The notes under the pieces: model-generated | The model's database searches: none | Told to the model about the DNA's origin: nothing | The model's input: the letters and a program-made list of their open reading frames with translations, nothing else | Made by a program: the position numbers and the translations under genes | Shown: positions 46,211-64,000 of the stretch, one piece after another | Numbering within the stretch: position 1 is the stretch's first letter | Layout of the letters: every line of letters begins with the position of its first letter | Assembly (NCBI GenBank): GCA_034008185.1 | Contig: CM067081.1 | Location: forward strand, 24,364,806-24,428,805 | Direction of reading: 5' to 3' | Source of the DNA: Gorsachius magnificus | Taxonomy: Eukaryota; Chordata; Aves; Pelecaniformes; Ardeidae | Length of the DNA: 64,000 nt

Positions 46211-49200
46211 TTCTGAATCAGCCTCGAATCTCTCGTAAGAGACCAAAATCTAGTGTGGTGCAAGGAGAGACAAGGGGGCAACCAGTTCTTGGCAGCAGCA
46301 GGGGGATTCCTGGGATGAAATACCTTACAGCAGCTGAAGAGCACAACCATCTGACCAAGCGGGAGAAGGTGAGGGGGTCCAAGTACTTCTGAAACCCAAA
46401 TCTAGGAATTAGTTTTACCACACATTAGCAAAACTCACCAGCTATGACAAACCACAGATTAACCACCACAGCCATATAAACTGCTGTCTTGGAGCACAGA
46501 CCACAGTCAGAGCACACTCATCATCTCCTTTTTAGTGCACTTGGCCTAAGTAATGGTATTTCCAATCACCTTCTGCAGGAGCAGCCTCAGCCCTGTGCAG
46601 GGTAGATCCAGCTGGGAATAAGCTCAACCACACCCTGCAGGATGGGGAGACCTGGCTGTTTTCATGCATCTCCTCAAGTGCACCACGCAGCACCTCCTGT
46701 CCTGAATCTGCATCCCCTTTGCCAGTGTGAATGAGACATGAACCCAACTGATTTTTATGCTGGTTGGAGCACAAGTGCAGCCTGCCTATATCCTGCCAAA
46801 ACTCCACAACTTGAGAGGAAGGAGCCAAAAGTTGTATCTCAAAGAGGGAAAAAAGGCTTCCCAGCCCCCCAGGCAACCAGAAGAAGCCATGCAGGACAGA
46901 TTCATAAAATAAAGCATGGTGCAAAGAAACACCTCTTTCCAACACCCCCTTCTCCTTTGTCCCTCCCTCCTGAGGCTCAGATTTGTTAAGGAAGGAGCAG
47001 ACATGGGCAGCGTCCATCCCTTACCACCCTTCCCAACCTGGTCATTGCACTGTAGGGTATTGTCAGAAAGCCACTTGCTGACCCTGGCCAGACCATGCTA
47101 CATGTGAAAGCCCTGCAGATCCACTGGCAATGGTTGGGCCGGAGTGGCCTGAGGGAAAGATGACTGTGTTTCAGCATCCAACGGATGCAGTGGTCTAAGG
47201 GAAAGATGCTGCAGAAATTATGTGAGGAAGCATCTGTAAAACAGTCAGAGCTCTGGGTGTTCAGCCATCCTTGGGCTCTTGATAACTCCCAAATTTCCCA
47301 TGCCTTTCTCTCTCCTGCTAAAGGAAGAATCCCCTCTGCTGTCTCCTGGCAGACTCTGCCTAATTAGTACCAGTATCTACAGCTCCCCTGGAAAAATGTC
47401 TGTCCTGTCCCATCTGCCCCTGCTCACGGTGTTTGCCAGGAGGGGCCGAGATGAAGGTGCACAGCCTTGGCATTTCCATGCTACTGACTCAGTCTCACTA
47501 CTTCAAGTGTGCTGGTCCCACTTGACCAGGCTTGGTCAAGGGCACTTGGTTCAGGAAAAACTAAAACTGTGAGCCTTGCAGGGAGCAAGGAGGGGGTTTA
47601 ACCATCTGCAAAGGAGGACTGCATTGAGACAGAGCTTGGGATCAACTTAGACACCAAGGGGGTCAAGGGTGCGTGTGCTCTGTGCCTGCCAAGACACTGA
47701 GGGACCACGGAACATCTGAAGGTAGATAACCACCAGGCTGCAATGCTGGTGGGACAGTGAGGGCAAGGGGCACTGAGGAGATACAGACCAACACAGAGAG
47801 GTTCTTCCCACCCAACATTAATCACCTAAACTGCTTCCCTTTGACCCCCTGTATAATAAATGGCACTCTGGAGGCCCCACTCATCTGATCCTGGAGAAGG
47901 CATCTCAGATGCATCAGATAACTCTCAACCTAAGCTTACCTGTTTCGCTCCACCTACTCTAAAGGGAGTCTGGATGACCAGCTCAGACACAAGTGTCTGT
48001 AACTGGGCAAGAGGAGCTCCAAACTTAGCCCCCTAGAGCAGCGATGGATCTTAACTCGGGCAGTTGTGTTATCATCCCAAGACTTGCTCCAGCAGCAAAA
48101 ACTCTTGCCACCAGTCTCTTCCCCGTCTTGTCCTACAGTCCTTCCCCAGCTATATTCAATGCCATCTCAAGCAAGCATGATTCCCCCTTGGGAAGCCATG
48201 TGGTGGGCTCTGTCAGGTGTGTCCGGACACAAGCTTATTCCTGTACATTACCAAATCCAGCCAAGCATTTTTTTCTTAATGGGATGGAATTTGTTTGTGC
48301 TGTTAAAACTGCTCTGCACCACTAGCGGAAAACTCTGGCCAGGCAGCCTGCAGGTAGCTCGTAGCATAAGGTCTGAGAACTGAAACAAGGTATGAAATAC
48401 CTCTAGTTGGAAGAAGTCTTCAAGAAGCAGAGTTGCTGGGCCTCCAATGAGAGGCAACCCTTTATGTTCCCAGGGTCCCCAAATCCTCTGCAGCAGAACT
48501 GTGGATGTCTACAGGCAGCCACTGTGGGCTGCTGGCACACCCACGCACAGTCCCAGCAGAGCCAACATGACCGAAAAACCACGAAACCACCCCCATCACT
48601 GAGGAGCAGGAGCGCAATAGCTTTATTCCCACCTTGGCTGTAACCACCACCACCAGATATGAAGGGAATCTGCTGAACACACTCAATCTAAGTGGGTTCA
48701 TGTTTTGCGAATAGGGTTTCTGATGCCAAACACTTAATAGCTCCCTTTGGGAGGCTGCAGTTTGGTTTTGTTTCTGGACAGCTCGAGAAGAAGGAGCGTG
48801 CCCTGGAGAACCATGTACCAGCAGGGTCCTGCACAGAGCAATGGGGTACTCGTGGCAGTGGGGACCTGAGTGTGAGAGCCAGGATAACCCAGGTCTGTCA
48901 GGTGAAAGGCAGAGACAGGGAGACTGGCAGAAGGCAGATGTGATCCATCCTGCCACTCCACACTCACACTCATCCCTGGTTACTGGTGGCCATGCTACCC
49001 CTGGAGCTCGTTAGCTGGTCCCAAATCTCTTCTTCCCCTTAGTCTGGGCAGCAGCCAAACATCCACAGAAATGTTGTGGTCTCAGACTGTGTGGGTGCAC
49101 CTAGCTGCATTCCCTGGGAACAGAATACCCAAATCTTTTCTCTTGCCATTGCCTGGAGAGGTCCTGCATCTCGCCCCCCTTCCCTGTGTATCCCACTGCC

Positions 49201-49609
49201 TACCATCGCCTCAGTTACCTAATGAGCCCCAGCTGCTGTGCAACAACAATATACCTAAGCCTTCTGCCCTCCTGTAGGTTATACAACCAAATACTCGGTT
49301 TATTTGCTTGATTACAGCAACATACCATGATGGCATTTTCTTTTTTTCCTTGTCTTACTGGGTAACTTGCTGCGTGCAGCTCATGGACCCATCGTAAACA
49401 CTTCTGGTGATCTGTGTTAAAAAAACAAACAGGCTCAGGTGGAAAGAAAGGCTGCTGAAGAGGATCCATCTTATAAAAGAGACCGAAGGAGCTTGTACAG
49501 TCTAGCAAAGCACAAGGTGTTGCTTTATATGATGATTCTATAAATACATTCAGGGATGTAGGATAAATATCAGACAGTAAGAGCTATTTGTTAGAAGGCG
49601 ACATTAGCA

Positions 49610-49735
49610 CAAGATCAGATGGATACAAATCAAGTGTGAACCTATTTAGATTGGAAACTAGTAGAAAGTTTCCAAATCATCTGTGAGAATACAAAACATC
49701 TGGATATGCCACAGAGCTGGAAAAGGCCTCCTGGG
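49610..49735 (+). mobile_element. Possible ancient CR1-clade LINE relic
   Basis: gatggatacaaatcaagtgt, then gaacctatttagattggaaa and agaaagtttccaaatcatct resemble the region just before the 3' end of old CR1/L3-like LINEs ('...TTTAGGCTGGAAA...AGAAGGTTTCTAACCATC'). The match is short and degenerate. Confidence 0.35.
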
Positions 49736-50805
49736 TCACTGGCTGCGGCGGGCTCCACTCCATCTTAAAACTGATTAGTTTTTCATTTGTTCCTTTGTTT
49801 TAAAATAAGTTTCCTGCTCTCCTCCCACCCGTGTCCATATTGCATACCTGGCGGAGTGCTTTTCCCTCTCCTCACCATTGATTCCCCTTGCCCGGAGCGG
49901 GTGGGCACAGCAGCTCGCAGCCCCGCACGCCGCCCTACCCCACCACTGCCTGAGCTCCTCCTCAAGCATCTCCCCAGCCCAAGCTGTTTGCTCTCACACG
50001 CTTCGCTTGGGGTGGTGTCTCGCAAAAGCACAGCTGCCTTGGCGGGTGAGGGAGGTGAGCGCGGACGGGGCGCCAAGTGTTTGCTGAAGCTGGGCAGGTT
50101 CCCGGTTGAAATAAATCTGAATTCCCAGGATCTAGAGAGAGAGGCTGGCCTGGCAGTGCGTCAGTGTGCTGCAGGCAGCCCCGCCAGCAGAGGGGCTGGC
50201 TGCCTGCCCTGCTGCCCCCCGAGCTGGGGCATGTGGATCCATCATGCCAGGGAGGAGCGCACGAACCACAGCTCTCAGCTCCCCAGTGAGGGGGAAGAAG
50301 CCTGGTCCCCCAGTACCATGGCAGAACTGCCTAATTAGATACAACAGAGGGATAGATATGCATACTCAGGGACCTTTCTACATAAGCATAAATTAAGGAA
50401 AGCCAAATATTTATTTTAAATGGCGGTGCCATATGCTGATGAAAAGCTAATCTGCACAGAAAAAAACCACAATGTAAATAAACTCCCCAGAAGCACCTCA
50501 CGTTCACTGAGCTTCAGATTTCTGAGCAAGCTAACAAGAAGAAAATAAAATCAACAGCATCCATTATAGCCTCCCTTCTATAAGAAATTCAGGCAAGCTT
50601 AGGATGACATGGCCCAGCGCTTTTCAAACTATCATCTGCAGCCCCCTGGAGCACCACAGGCTATTTGTTAAGGGCCTGCAGAAGGTATTTAAGAAATACA
50701 AACTTGCTGTGTTTAATTTACAGTACAGGGATCTTTGGCCTCAGTAGAAAAAATGCTAGGGGTCTGCAAATCAAAAGCAACTGTAAAACACAACTGTGTG
50801 CTTTA

Positions 50806-50905
50806 GGATTAGGAACCGGGAGTCAGAGGGATAGTTTTGTCTCCTCCACTGATCCCAGGACCTTGGGTGAGAGTCTTCGCCTCCACCTCTCTCCTCATCC
50901 TTCTG
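50806..50905 (+). mobile_element. Possible MIR-like SINE relic
   Basis: ccgggagtcagagggatagt ... gatcccaggaccttgggtga ... cctccacctctctcctcatc keeps the order of MIR landmarks (GGAGTCAGACTG, GTGACCTTGGGCAAG, CCTCTCTG...CTCATC). The similarity is partial. Confidence 0.4.
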
Positions 50906-53880
50906 CCACCTCAACTCCCCATAAGCATTTGCACCATCTCTTCTTGTGCACCCGAACGGTACCCAGCACGACAGAGCCCCAGGAGCCTGTGGAAACACAT
51001 CAGTATTAACATCCTCTTATTCTTCTAGCCCTCCAAAAAAACACTTGGCCCCCAGCACATCCCAAAGTCTGAAGACCTTTCAAGATGGGAAGCAAGCTAT
51101 TAGGAAGTCAAATTTGATTACATAAAAGGCAGGTTTTGCAGTGGCCGTAACAAACCGGCCCTGGAGATTGGCATGGCTTGAAGCAGCAAGGCTGGGCGAC
51201 CAAACCTGTGGGTTGGCTTCCTTTCTTCACTGAGCCACTTCCACCCTCTCACATACGTTCTCCTCTCTGCCAAAGAGCACTGTTTTTATCAACATGCCTA
51301 TTGCAGTGTTGTCAGCAGCTCCTTAAGGTTATTCCCTTTTTCTTCTCCGTTGTATTCATAAACACTGCACAGAGTTGCTATGGTTTCTGTTACCGCCAGT
51401 CCAATTGGTATTCAGTGCAGGTCCTCTCACCTTCACCATTTGGGTGACCTTTACTTCACAAGGAAGGTCTCCTGCCATCGGCCTGTTCAATCAGATATCA
51501 CACAACGCGCTGGGCAAGAACACCAACCGCTAAGCAAAAGAGGGCTCGGTGGAACCAATTCATCTGCAAAGGCCGTCTGAGAGACAGATAAACAATGGTA
51601 ATTATTTCAAAACAAATTTGAACCAGAAAGCACAGCCCAGCAGTGTAACTGCTAGACAAAAAGGAAAGCCACAAAAAGAAGACATTTCAGCTCCCAGTGT
51701 CTTGCATACTCCAGTATCTTCCTCTAGGCAAATATTTTTCTACCTTTCTTGCTCTCCAAAGTCAAGTTCAAAACCCTCTTACTTTCAAGGCAGTTTCTTT
51801 TATATCGTTTGAGCAACTTATGCAAGGGGCTGCTCACGAATGGGAGCAACAGTCCTAATCTGGTAGTTAGACTTTCTCTCCTGGCCAAACTAATATTCTA
51901 AATACGGTATCTAAGCGACTTTGCACAAAGCTACACTACTCACTGCGCAGCCAGGCAGCCGAGCAGGATGCATGATGCTTTCCTCCGAAAGCAAGCATGC
52001 TGTGAATGGGCTCAGCAGCTTCATGTACCAATCATGGGATCATGATCATGGGATCCCCAAAATCCTAACCCAGACACTGAACAAAACCCCTATGGCTTCC
52101 CCCTAACTCCGAAAAAAAATGTTCCTACTACAACAAAGAAGTCACAATACACAAAAGCCAGAAAATGGAGCTTGGATACGACATGACCCTAGCTTTGCCC
52201 GTGCAGTGGGAATGGGAACATCCCCACACTTTGCCTCTTCATAACAAAGCCAGAATTTTCCTTGTGGCACTTCCTTGGCTGTTGAGGTACATGTTCTTGC
52301 ACCAGGCAACCAGGCTCGCCAAGACATCTTGTGCCATATACTTATAATGCTAGTTGGGATCTTCTAAAGAAGAGGAAAATTGCCTGGATCTTTCCAAGAC
52401 ACCTAGGTGCAGACATGTGTACTTTAGGTGATCAAAAGACAGCTTTGTGTTGCACAAAAGGAGCTCCTCTATTATAGGTACTGAACAATTGTATGTGTGG
52501 TAAGTGGGTCAGAAGAACAGGTCACAACCAGCACACAAAACCTGCCTGGCTTAGAAAGCAGAGAGTCAAATGCCCCCGTGCTGTGGGAGATGGGAACATC
52601 ACTGGCTGCTGCAGCTCAGTTAGCAAAGGTTGGTGTGGAAGTCAGGCTCTGAAAAATGGGCAACGCAGGCATCAGCAGCCAAGATTTTGCTCAACAGTCT
52701 CGTGAAATGCTTAACGTGAGCAGGGAAAAAGACCATGTGCCACGTTCTTTGAATTGAAGCATCTCTCTGACTTTGCTATCACCGACACAGGCGGCTTTAT
52801 GCAGTCTGCATTATTCCATCAGAGGGCTGCTAAGACTACTCCTGCCCGGCCTGGCTGCAGCTTGCATCCACAGCACTGCTCGGTGGGCTGCTGCCACCAC
52901 GGTGCTGACACCCACTTTGCAGCAGCGTGCTGCTCTGCACCCCCAGGCTCCCTGCTTGCTCCCCAGGAGCACTTTCACCTGCATGTTGATCATGGTCTTA
53001 TCTGTTACTACAGATCTGAAAAAAATCGCAGGGTAGTTTATTCCAAAGACAAAAGAAAAATTCTTTATTTCCTCTGCTATTTCCACCTCCTTGTGCCTGG
53101 ACTGTACAGCTAAGTCTTTGCTCGCTTGATGGTGGACTTCTTTACAGCAGACAAGCTCTTTCATCTCTACCATGATCAGAACAAGGCAGTGTGCCTTTGC
53201 TATTTCACAGTCGCTTTTAAACTGGGGTGAGCTGAACTTTCTATGCAAAGATTTGACCTCTCCTGAAATCCCTTGATCAGCAATTTCCCCTGCTCGCTCT
53301 TTCACGCTTGAGGCATTATGAAACACTGGAAACTACAGATACTTCCATAAGGAAGTTAGTGAGAAAATTCAAATAATCAACTTGGTCCCAAGTGACTTAG
53401 GGTCTCTTTCCAAGTTTGAAAGCTCTTTCCTAGCAGAACTTTTCCTCTTGAAAGTCGTCTGGTTAGCAGGCAGCTGATGATATAGCTTCTCTGGAGCCTG
53501 ATTATACTTCCAGCCCAGGGGTAAGTAATAAAAAAGCCTGCCTGGCTCTGCAAGGTCTGAATCAGGTGCTAACACTGAACATCTGCTGGGGCCTCTGCTC
53601 TCCTCTCCCCCACCCTCTTTCCATGTGCTGGGCATTGGAGCGTTCCTCATTTTATGGCTTGTGGCAATGAAAAGCCAATTTAAGAGGGAAAGCATTGCTG
53701 ACAGCATTATCCAAAAAAAACAGGCTCTGCTTTAACTGCTCTTCATCCAGGACTTTGGCAAATCCAACACCGCCGTGACATGCTGAAAAAAATCAGTGTT
53801 GTGTGGCAGCCTTTGGAAATAGTTACCAGCAAAACACTCACGGCCCAACCCAGGCCAGGCAAACAGACTCTACACGTATG

Positions 53881-53886
53881 TTTATT
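53881..53886 (-). promoter_or_regulatory. Likely distal polyadenylation signal (AATAAA) of KATNAL1
   Basis: On the minus strand the hexamer AATAAA is preceded within about 35 nt by two TGTA elements (ttgtacaa, ggttgtatg), the kind bound by CFIm. It is followed by GT-rich sequence (gtgtagagtctgtttg, then gagtgttttgctgg). This is the only AATAAA below the stop codon for which I saw all three parts of a poly(A) site. Confidence 0.5.
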
Positions 53887-56118
53887 ACTTCATACAACCA
53901 GATTGCTTATTGTACAAAAATTAACAGTGCCACCCAAGAGGGCCTTCACAGATGTTTCGAAAGAGACACGTAAACACAGCTTTAAAACATGGGGTTTTTT
54001 CTGTAATTTAGGTACAAACTACTGAAGCACCACACATTGTATGCCTATATAAACACATACACACGTGTATGCGTGTAGTTCCATACAGACACAGACCGAA
54101 CAAGTTGTCGCAGCAGGCTGTGATATGCTCAGACATTACTCTCGGAGGAATCCAATGTCCCTACACAAGGGTTTCCCCCATGGGACATGAACTGGGCTTA
54201 CGCTGAGCCCTAAGCTCATCCTTAGGGCCTCAAGTTGCTGCTGCTGTTGGAAAAAATGCACAGGAAAAATGTATTTGGGGTAGAAATCATGACCTTTAAA
54301 GACCATGGCACCTACTAGAGGGAATGCCCAGTACAGTGAATTTTGCTTAACATCTAAGAGGAAAGTTTAACGCCTTAATGTAGAAGGTTCAAATTGCTAA
54401 GGAACATTTTTGCTAAATGCTGTGCTTTCATCAGCAGGAAGGGCACTGCTGCTTACAACATGAATCTGAGAAAACTGGTACTCAGACCTTTCTAAGCAGC
54501 AACTGCTGAATCCCAGCACTGCCCTTGGGTAGCTGAATGGGGTAAATTATTGGCATTCCTGTCTATTCCCTTCTAGATCTTGCTTGTGTAGACTAAGCTC
54601 CTCAGGTAGCAATGGCGGCGCTAGTGAAGAGACGCCAAAGTGCTAATCTAGCATTGGCCACAGAAGATTCACGTAGCTTTATTAATTTCTACTGCAGTAA
54701 ACCAAACAAACGAAGCAATGGCTGCAGCCTACAGCTTTCATAAGGAAGAAATGACAGACTGTAACAGTGTTTTCAAAGCTTTCTGTCTATAAAGCCCAGC
54801 TATTCCCTGGGAAGAACAGACTGGCCCTGGTAGGGAATTTATGCAAAAATTACAAAGAGGCAACACGGCTTCTACTTGCTCATCTTCCAGTACCGACAGT
54901 ACTGTTCCTTTTAGTCTGACACCTGCAGGTATGGTAAATCCCAAGGGCTCGACCATGCAGTTAGTGCAAACAGGTCAGGAAAGCAGCAACTGGAGCTTTT
55001 ATTCTCCCAGTAGGTAAAGAGGGTAAAAGCTGATGTTCTTCACGCACTAACCTCCCTGTCCGGGAGTGTAACAGGGCATAATGCCAGCCAGCGGAGATGC
55101 TCTGTCCTTTGAAAGATACAGCTGCTGTTGTATCTCAACCAGCCTGGGAGCCCTAGAAGGTATTTTTCTGGAGTGCCACATGGAAACGCACTTCTAGAGC
55201 CCCAACTGAGTCTTATGTCAAATGCAAGATTGACAGAATCTCCATGGTGTTCCTCAATGCAAATTGGGACAGCCCTTTAAAATGACAGTATCGATCTGAG
55301 ATGTGGCCTTCACATACAAAGAAAGAAAAAGGAATACTGACAGACAAAACAGCAGTGGTAAAACAGCTTTAAAACTGGCTCACATAATCAGATAGATGCT
55401 GCAGAGCTGTCCTGCATGTATCCTGACAGTCCTTGCTATTGAACAGTAGACACGCTTGAGCAGCATTTGCCTTAGTGGTTCACATGTCATGGCCCAAGAG
55501 ACCAGTGTGCTGAATTACTGACATTATTGGGAACTTCCAAGAACTAGCAAAAAGGAGGAAATAAGGATATATTCCTATTCAAGAGGAAGCGTTCTCCGTT
55601 TTCTCACTCCAGTTTGCCCCATCTGGCTATGCCACTAGGTGTCTCAGCAGAGAGCCGAAGGGCAGAATACCTACCCAACCGCACAGAAACTCACATCCAC
55701 CAAGACACTCTGGGCCTAGCTCACAAAATCACCAAAAATTTGAGAGCTTGCATAATTTAAGCTCTCCTGCTCATTGCTACCACAGGAAACCTTCATATGT
55801 CAGACTCGCAGCCCGAGTCTGTGAAAAGCTCATATAGTCAGCGTAACAGTTATACTCTAGAGAGGATTTCTCATGCTAGAGTTTATAACCCAACCATTCT
55901 CATCCCTGCACCTGTATGTGGGAAGGGAAGAAACAGATAAGAACGTAAACGAAATTGTACAGATTAAATCAATAACATTTATGCATTTTTAAGAAATCTT
56001 CATTAAAAAAAATATTAAGCACAAACAGTTCCACAACATAAACAGGTGCAAATTCCACTGCCTAGTAAAGCTAGGAAAGAGTTCATGTCTAATCAGAAGA
56101 AGTGGAGGTCCACAGCTA

Positions 56119-56156
56119 TGTGTTTTAAAGACAGCCTTGTGTTTTAAAGACAGCCT
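56119..56156. repeat. 19 bp tandem duplication in the KATNAL1 3'UTR
   Basis: The unit tgtgttttaaagacagcct occurs twice without mismatch, starting at 56119 and 56138. Confidence 0.95.
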
Positions 56157-56911
56157 TGATATTAGTGCCTTTACTGTATTAAACTCTTGGTACTTAAATA
56201 AAAACAATAATATCTAGACAGCACAGACAAAGTATAGGATAATACATAAGCATAAAAGTGCAAAATGTAATTTAAGTCAAAGTGTCTACTGGTCAAACTG
56301 CTACAAACTAAGTTTAGAGATCAAACATAAAACCGATCTGTGAGCAACCAAGGCCCTTTACTTTTCCTCTCATTTCCATCAGAAATCATCACAGGTAACA
56401 TCAATCCAGTCTAAAGTGACATCGATTCCCAAATGGGTGCACATGAGAGAAGAGCTGAGCCCACGTCTTGATGGAAAACTGATCCTCGTTTCCTCTGTGT
56501 AATGCCAATTAATCCACAGGCTTTGCTCTGAATATCCGAGCAGAGAGAGAGAGAACAGTAACTGCGATGCCACGCTCAAGGGAGGCAGAGTCAGCAGCTC
56601 AACAGAAACGAAGCACGTAAGGGCAGGGGGTACAGCGAGCCCTCGTTAGCTCCTCTGGAGTCACATCCCCCAGCTGATTGATTGATTCCAGCCATGAAAG
56701 ATGACAATGAGGAGGTTAAGTAACGCTGTTCTTCATTGGAAAAGTAAAAGATTATCCTCACAGTATAATTTTTCCCTTCCCTTTTTGTCTTATCTTACTA
56801 CTTTAGAGATAAAATATATTTTACAGTATCAGCTCATTATTGTGTTCATTCCCTTTAAAGGCAAAAGATCTTGTCACCCGAAGGGGGTGGGATGGGGGCA
56901 GCAGCAGACCT

Positions 56912-56917
56912 TTTATT
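56912..56917 (-). promoter_or_regulatory. Possible proximal polyadenylation signal of KATNAL1
   Basis: An AATAAA hexamer on the minus strand lies 87 bp after the stop codon, in the context ggtttaataaaaggtctg. It would give a very short 3'UTR. The downstream sequence is C-rich rather than GT-rich, so support is weaker than for the distal site. Confidence 0.3.
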
Positions 56918-57003
56918 AAACCTTTAAAAAGATTTCTAACTAATTTTGCAAATGAAAACAACAAAAGCCATAAAACTCTAGCAAAGGAGAGCTGTCACTG
57001 AGA

Positions 57004-64000
<6,997 letters not shown>

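Larger units (their letters stand above)
46211..53861. other. 7.6 kb intergenic stretch, no young transposon
   Basis: Lies downstream of the inferred KATNAL1 transcript end. Only doubtful ancient relics (49610-49735, 50806-50905) were noticed. Open frames are 183 codons or shorter and lack domains. A short self-complementary run (gatcatgatc) occurs near 52040. Other AATAAA hexamers on the minus strand at 53037-53042 and 53064-53069 could serve a still longer KATNAL1 3'UTR. Confidence 0.55.
53862..57003 (-). other. KATNAL1: Probable KATNAL1 3'UTR
   Basis: About 3.1 kb below the KATNAL1 stop codon has no other gene, no long open frame and no recognisable transposon. AATAAA hexamers on the minus strand lie at 56912-56917, 54998-55003, 54678-54683 and 53881-53886. 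The last is the best supported, because minus-strand UGUA elements precede it and GU-rich sequence follows. Long 3'UTRs are known for vertebrate KATNAL1. The exact end is inferred, and shorter isoforms using the nearer hexamers are possible. It contains a 19 bp tandem duplication at 56119-56156. Confidence 0.5.

Noticed and set aside
49787..50338. 183-codon open frame, plus strand
   Set aside because: GC-rich patch with open frames on both strands; no domain.
52031..52056. Self-complementary run around gatcatgatc
   Set aside because: A short palindrome inside a small tandem atcatgggatc repeat; no arms long enough for a stable hairpin gene.

Overview
The window looks like nuclear DNA from a bird, most likely a neoavian. 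Three things point to this. At least fifteen 5'-truncated CR1 LINE copies carry the CR1 3' tail of ATTCTATG repeats. There is one solo endogenous-retrovirus LTR of a type I recall as common in modern birds. The only recognisable host gene is a vertebrate katanin gene with introns of 0.8-2.1 kb. There are no bacterial-style operons, and no tRNA, rRNA or CRISPR features were seen.

Layout. From 1 to about 46.2 kb is an intergenic stretch peppered with CR1 fragments on both strands, a solo LTR (24.08-24.62 kb), a CCCCT-type pentanucleotide array (30.17-30.26 kb), A-rich tracts, and very old LINE and MIR-like relics. The best preserved CR1 copy (44.62-46.21 kb) has an uninterrupted 499-codon reverse-transcriptase frame but lacks the endonuclease part. 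From 46.2 to about 53.8 kb there is neither a recognisable gene nor a clear young transposon. From about 53.87 to 63.09 kb lies the 3' half of KATNAL1 on the minus strand: five coding exons (248 codons, about residues 243-490 of a protein usually 490 aa long) covering the AAA+ ATPase core and C-terminus, and a probable 3.1 kb 3'UTR. The upstream KATNAL1 exons lie beyond 64,000.

Points of interest. A ~125 bp segment is present twice, in inverted orientation, 2.8 kb apart, at about 97% identity; each copy has a good splice acceptor followed by an open stretch and a consensus-like donor. A small rearranged inverted/direct repeat brackets the interval between two CR1 copies at 43.8-44.6 kb. The KATNAL1 region carries two short, perfect tandem duplications and a complete polyadenylation-signal arrangement at about 53.88 kb. 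I found no convincing new multigene system. Most of the long open frames in the intergenic part look like chance frames in GC-rich DNA.
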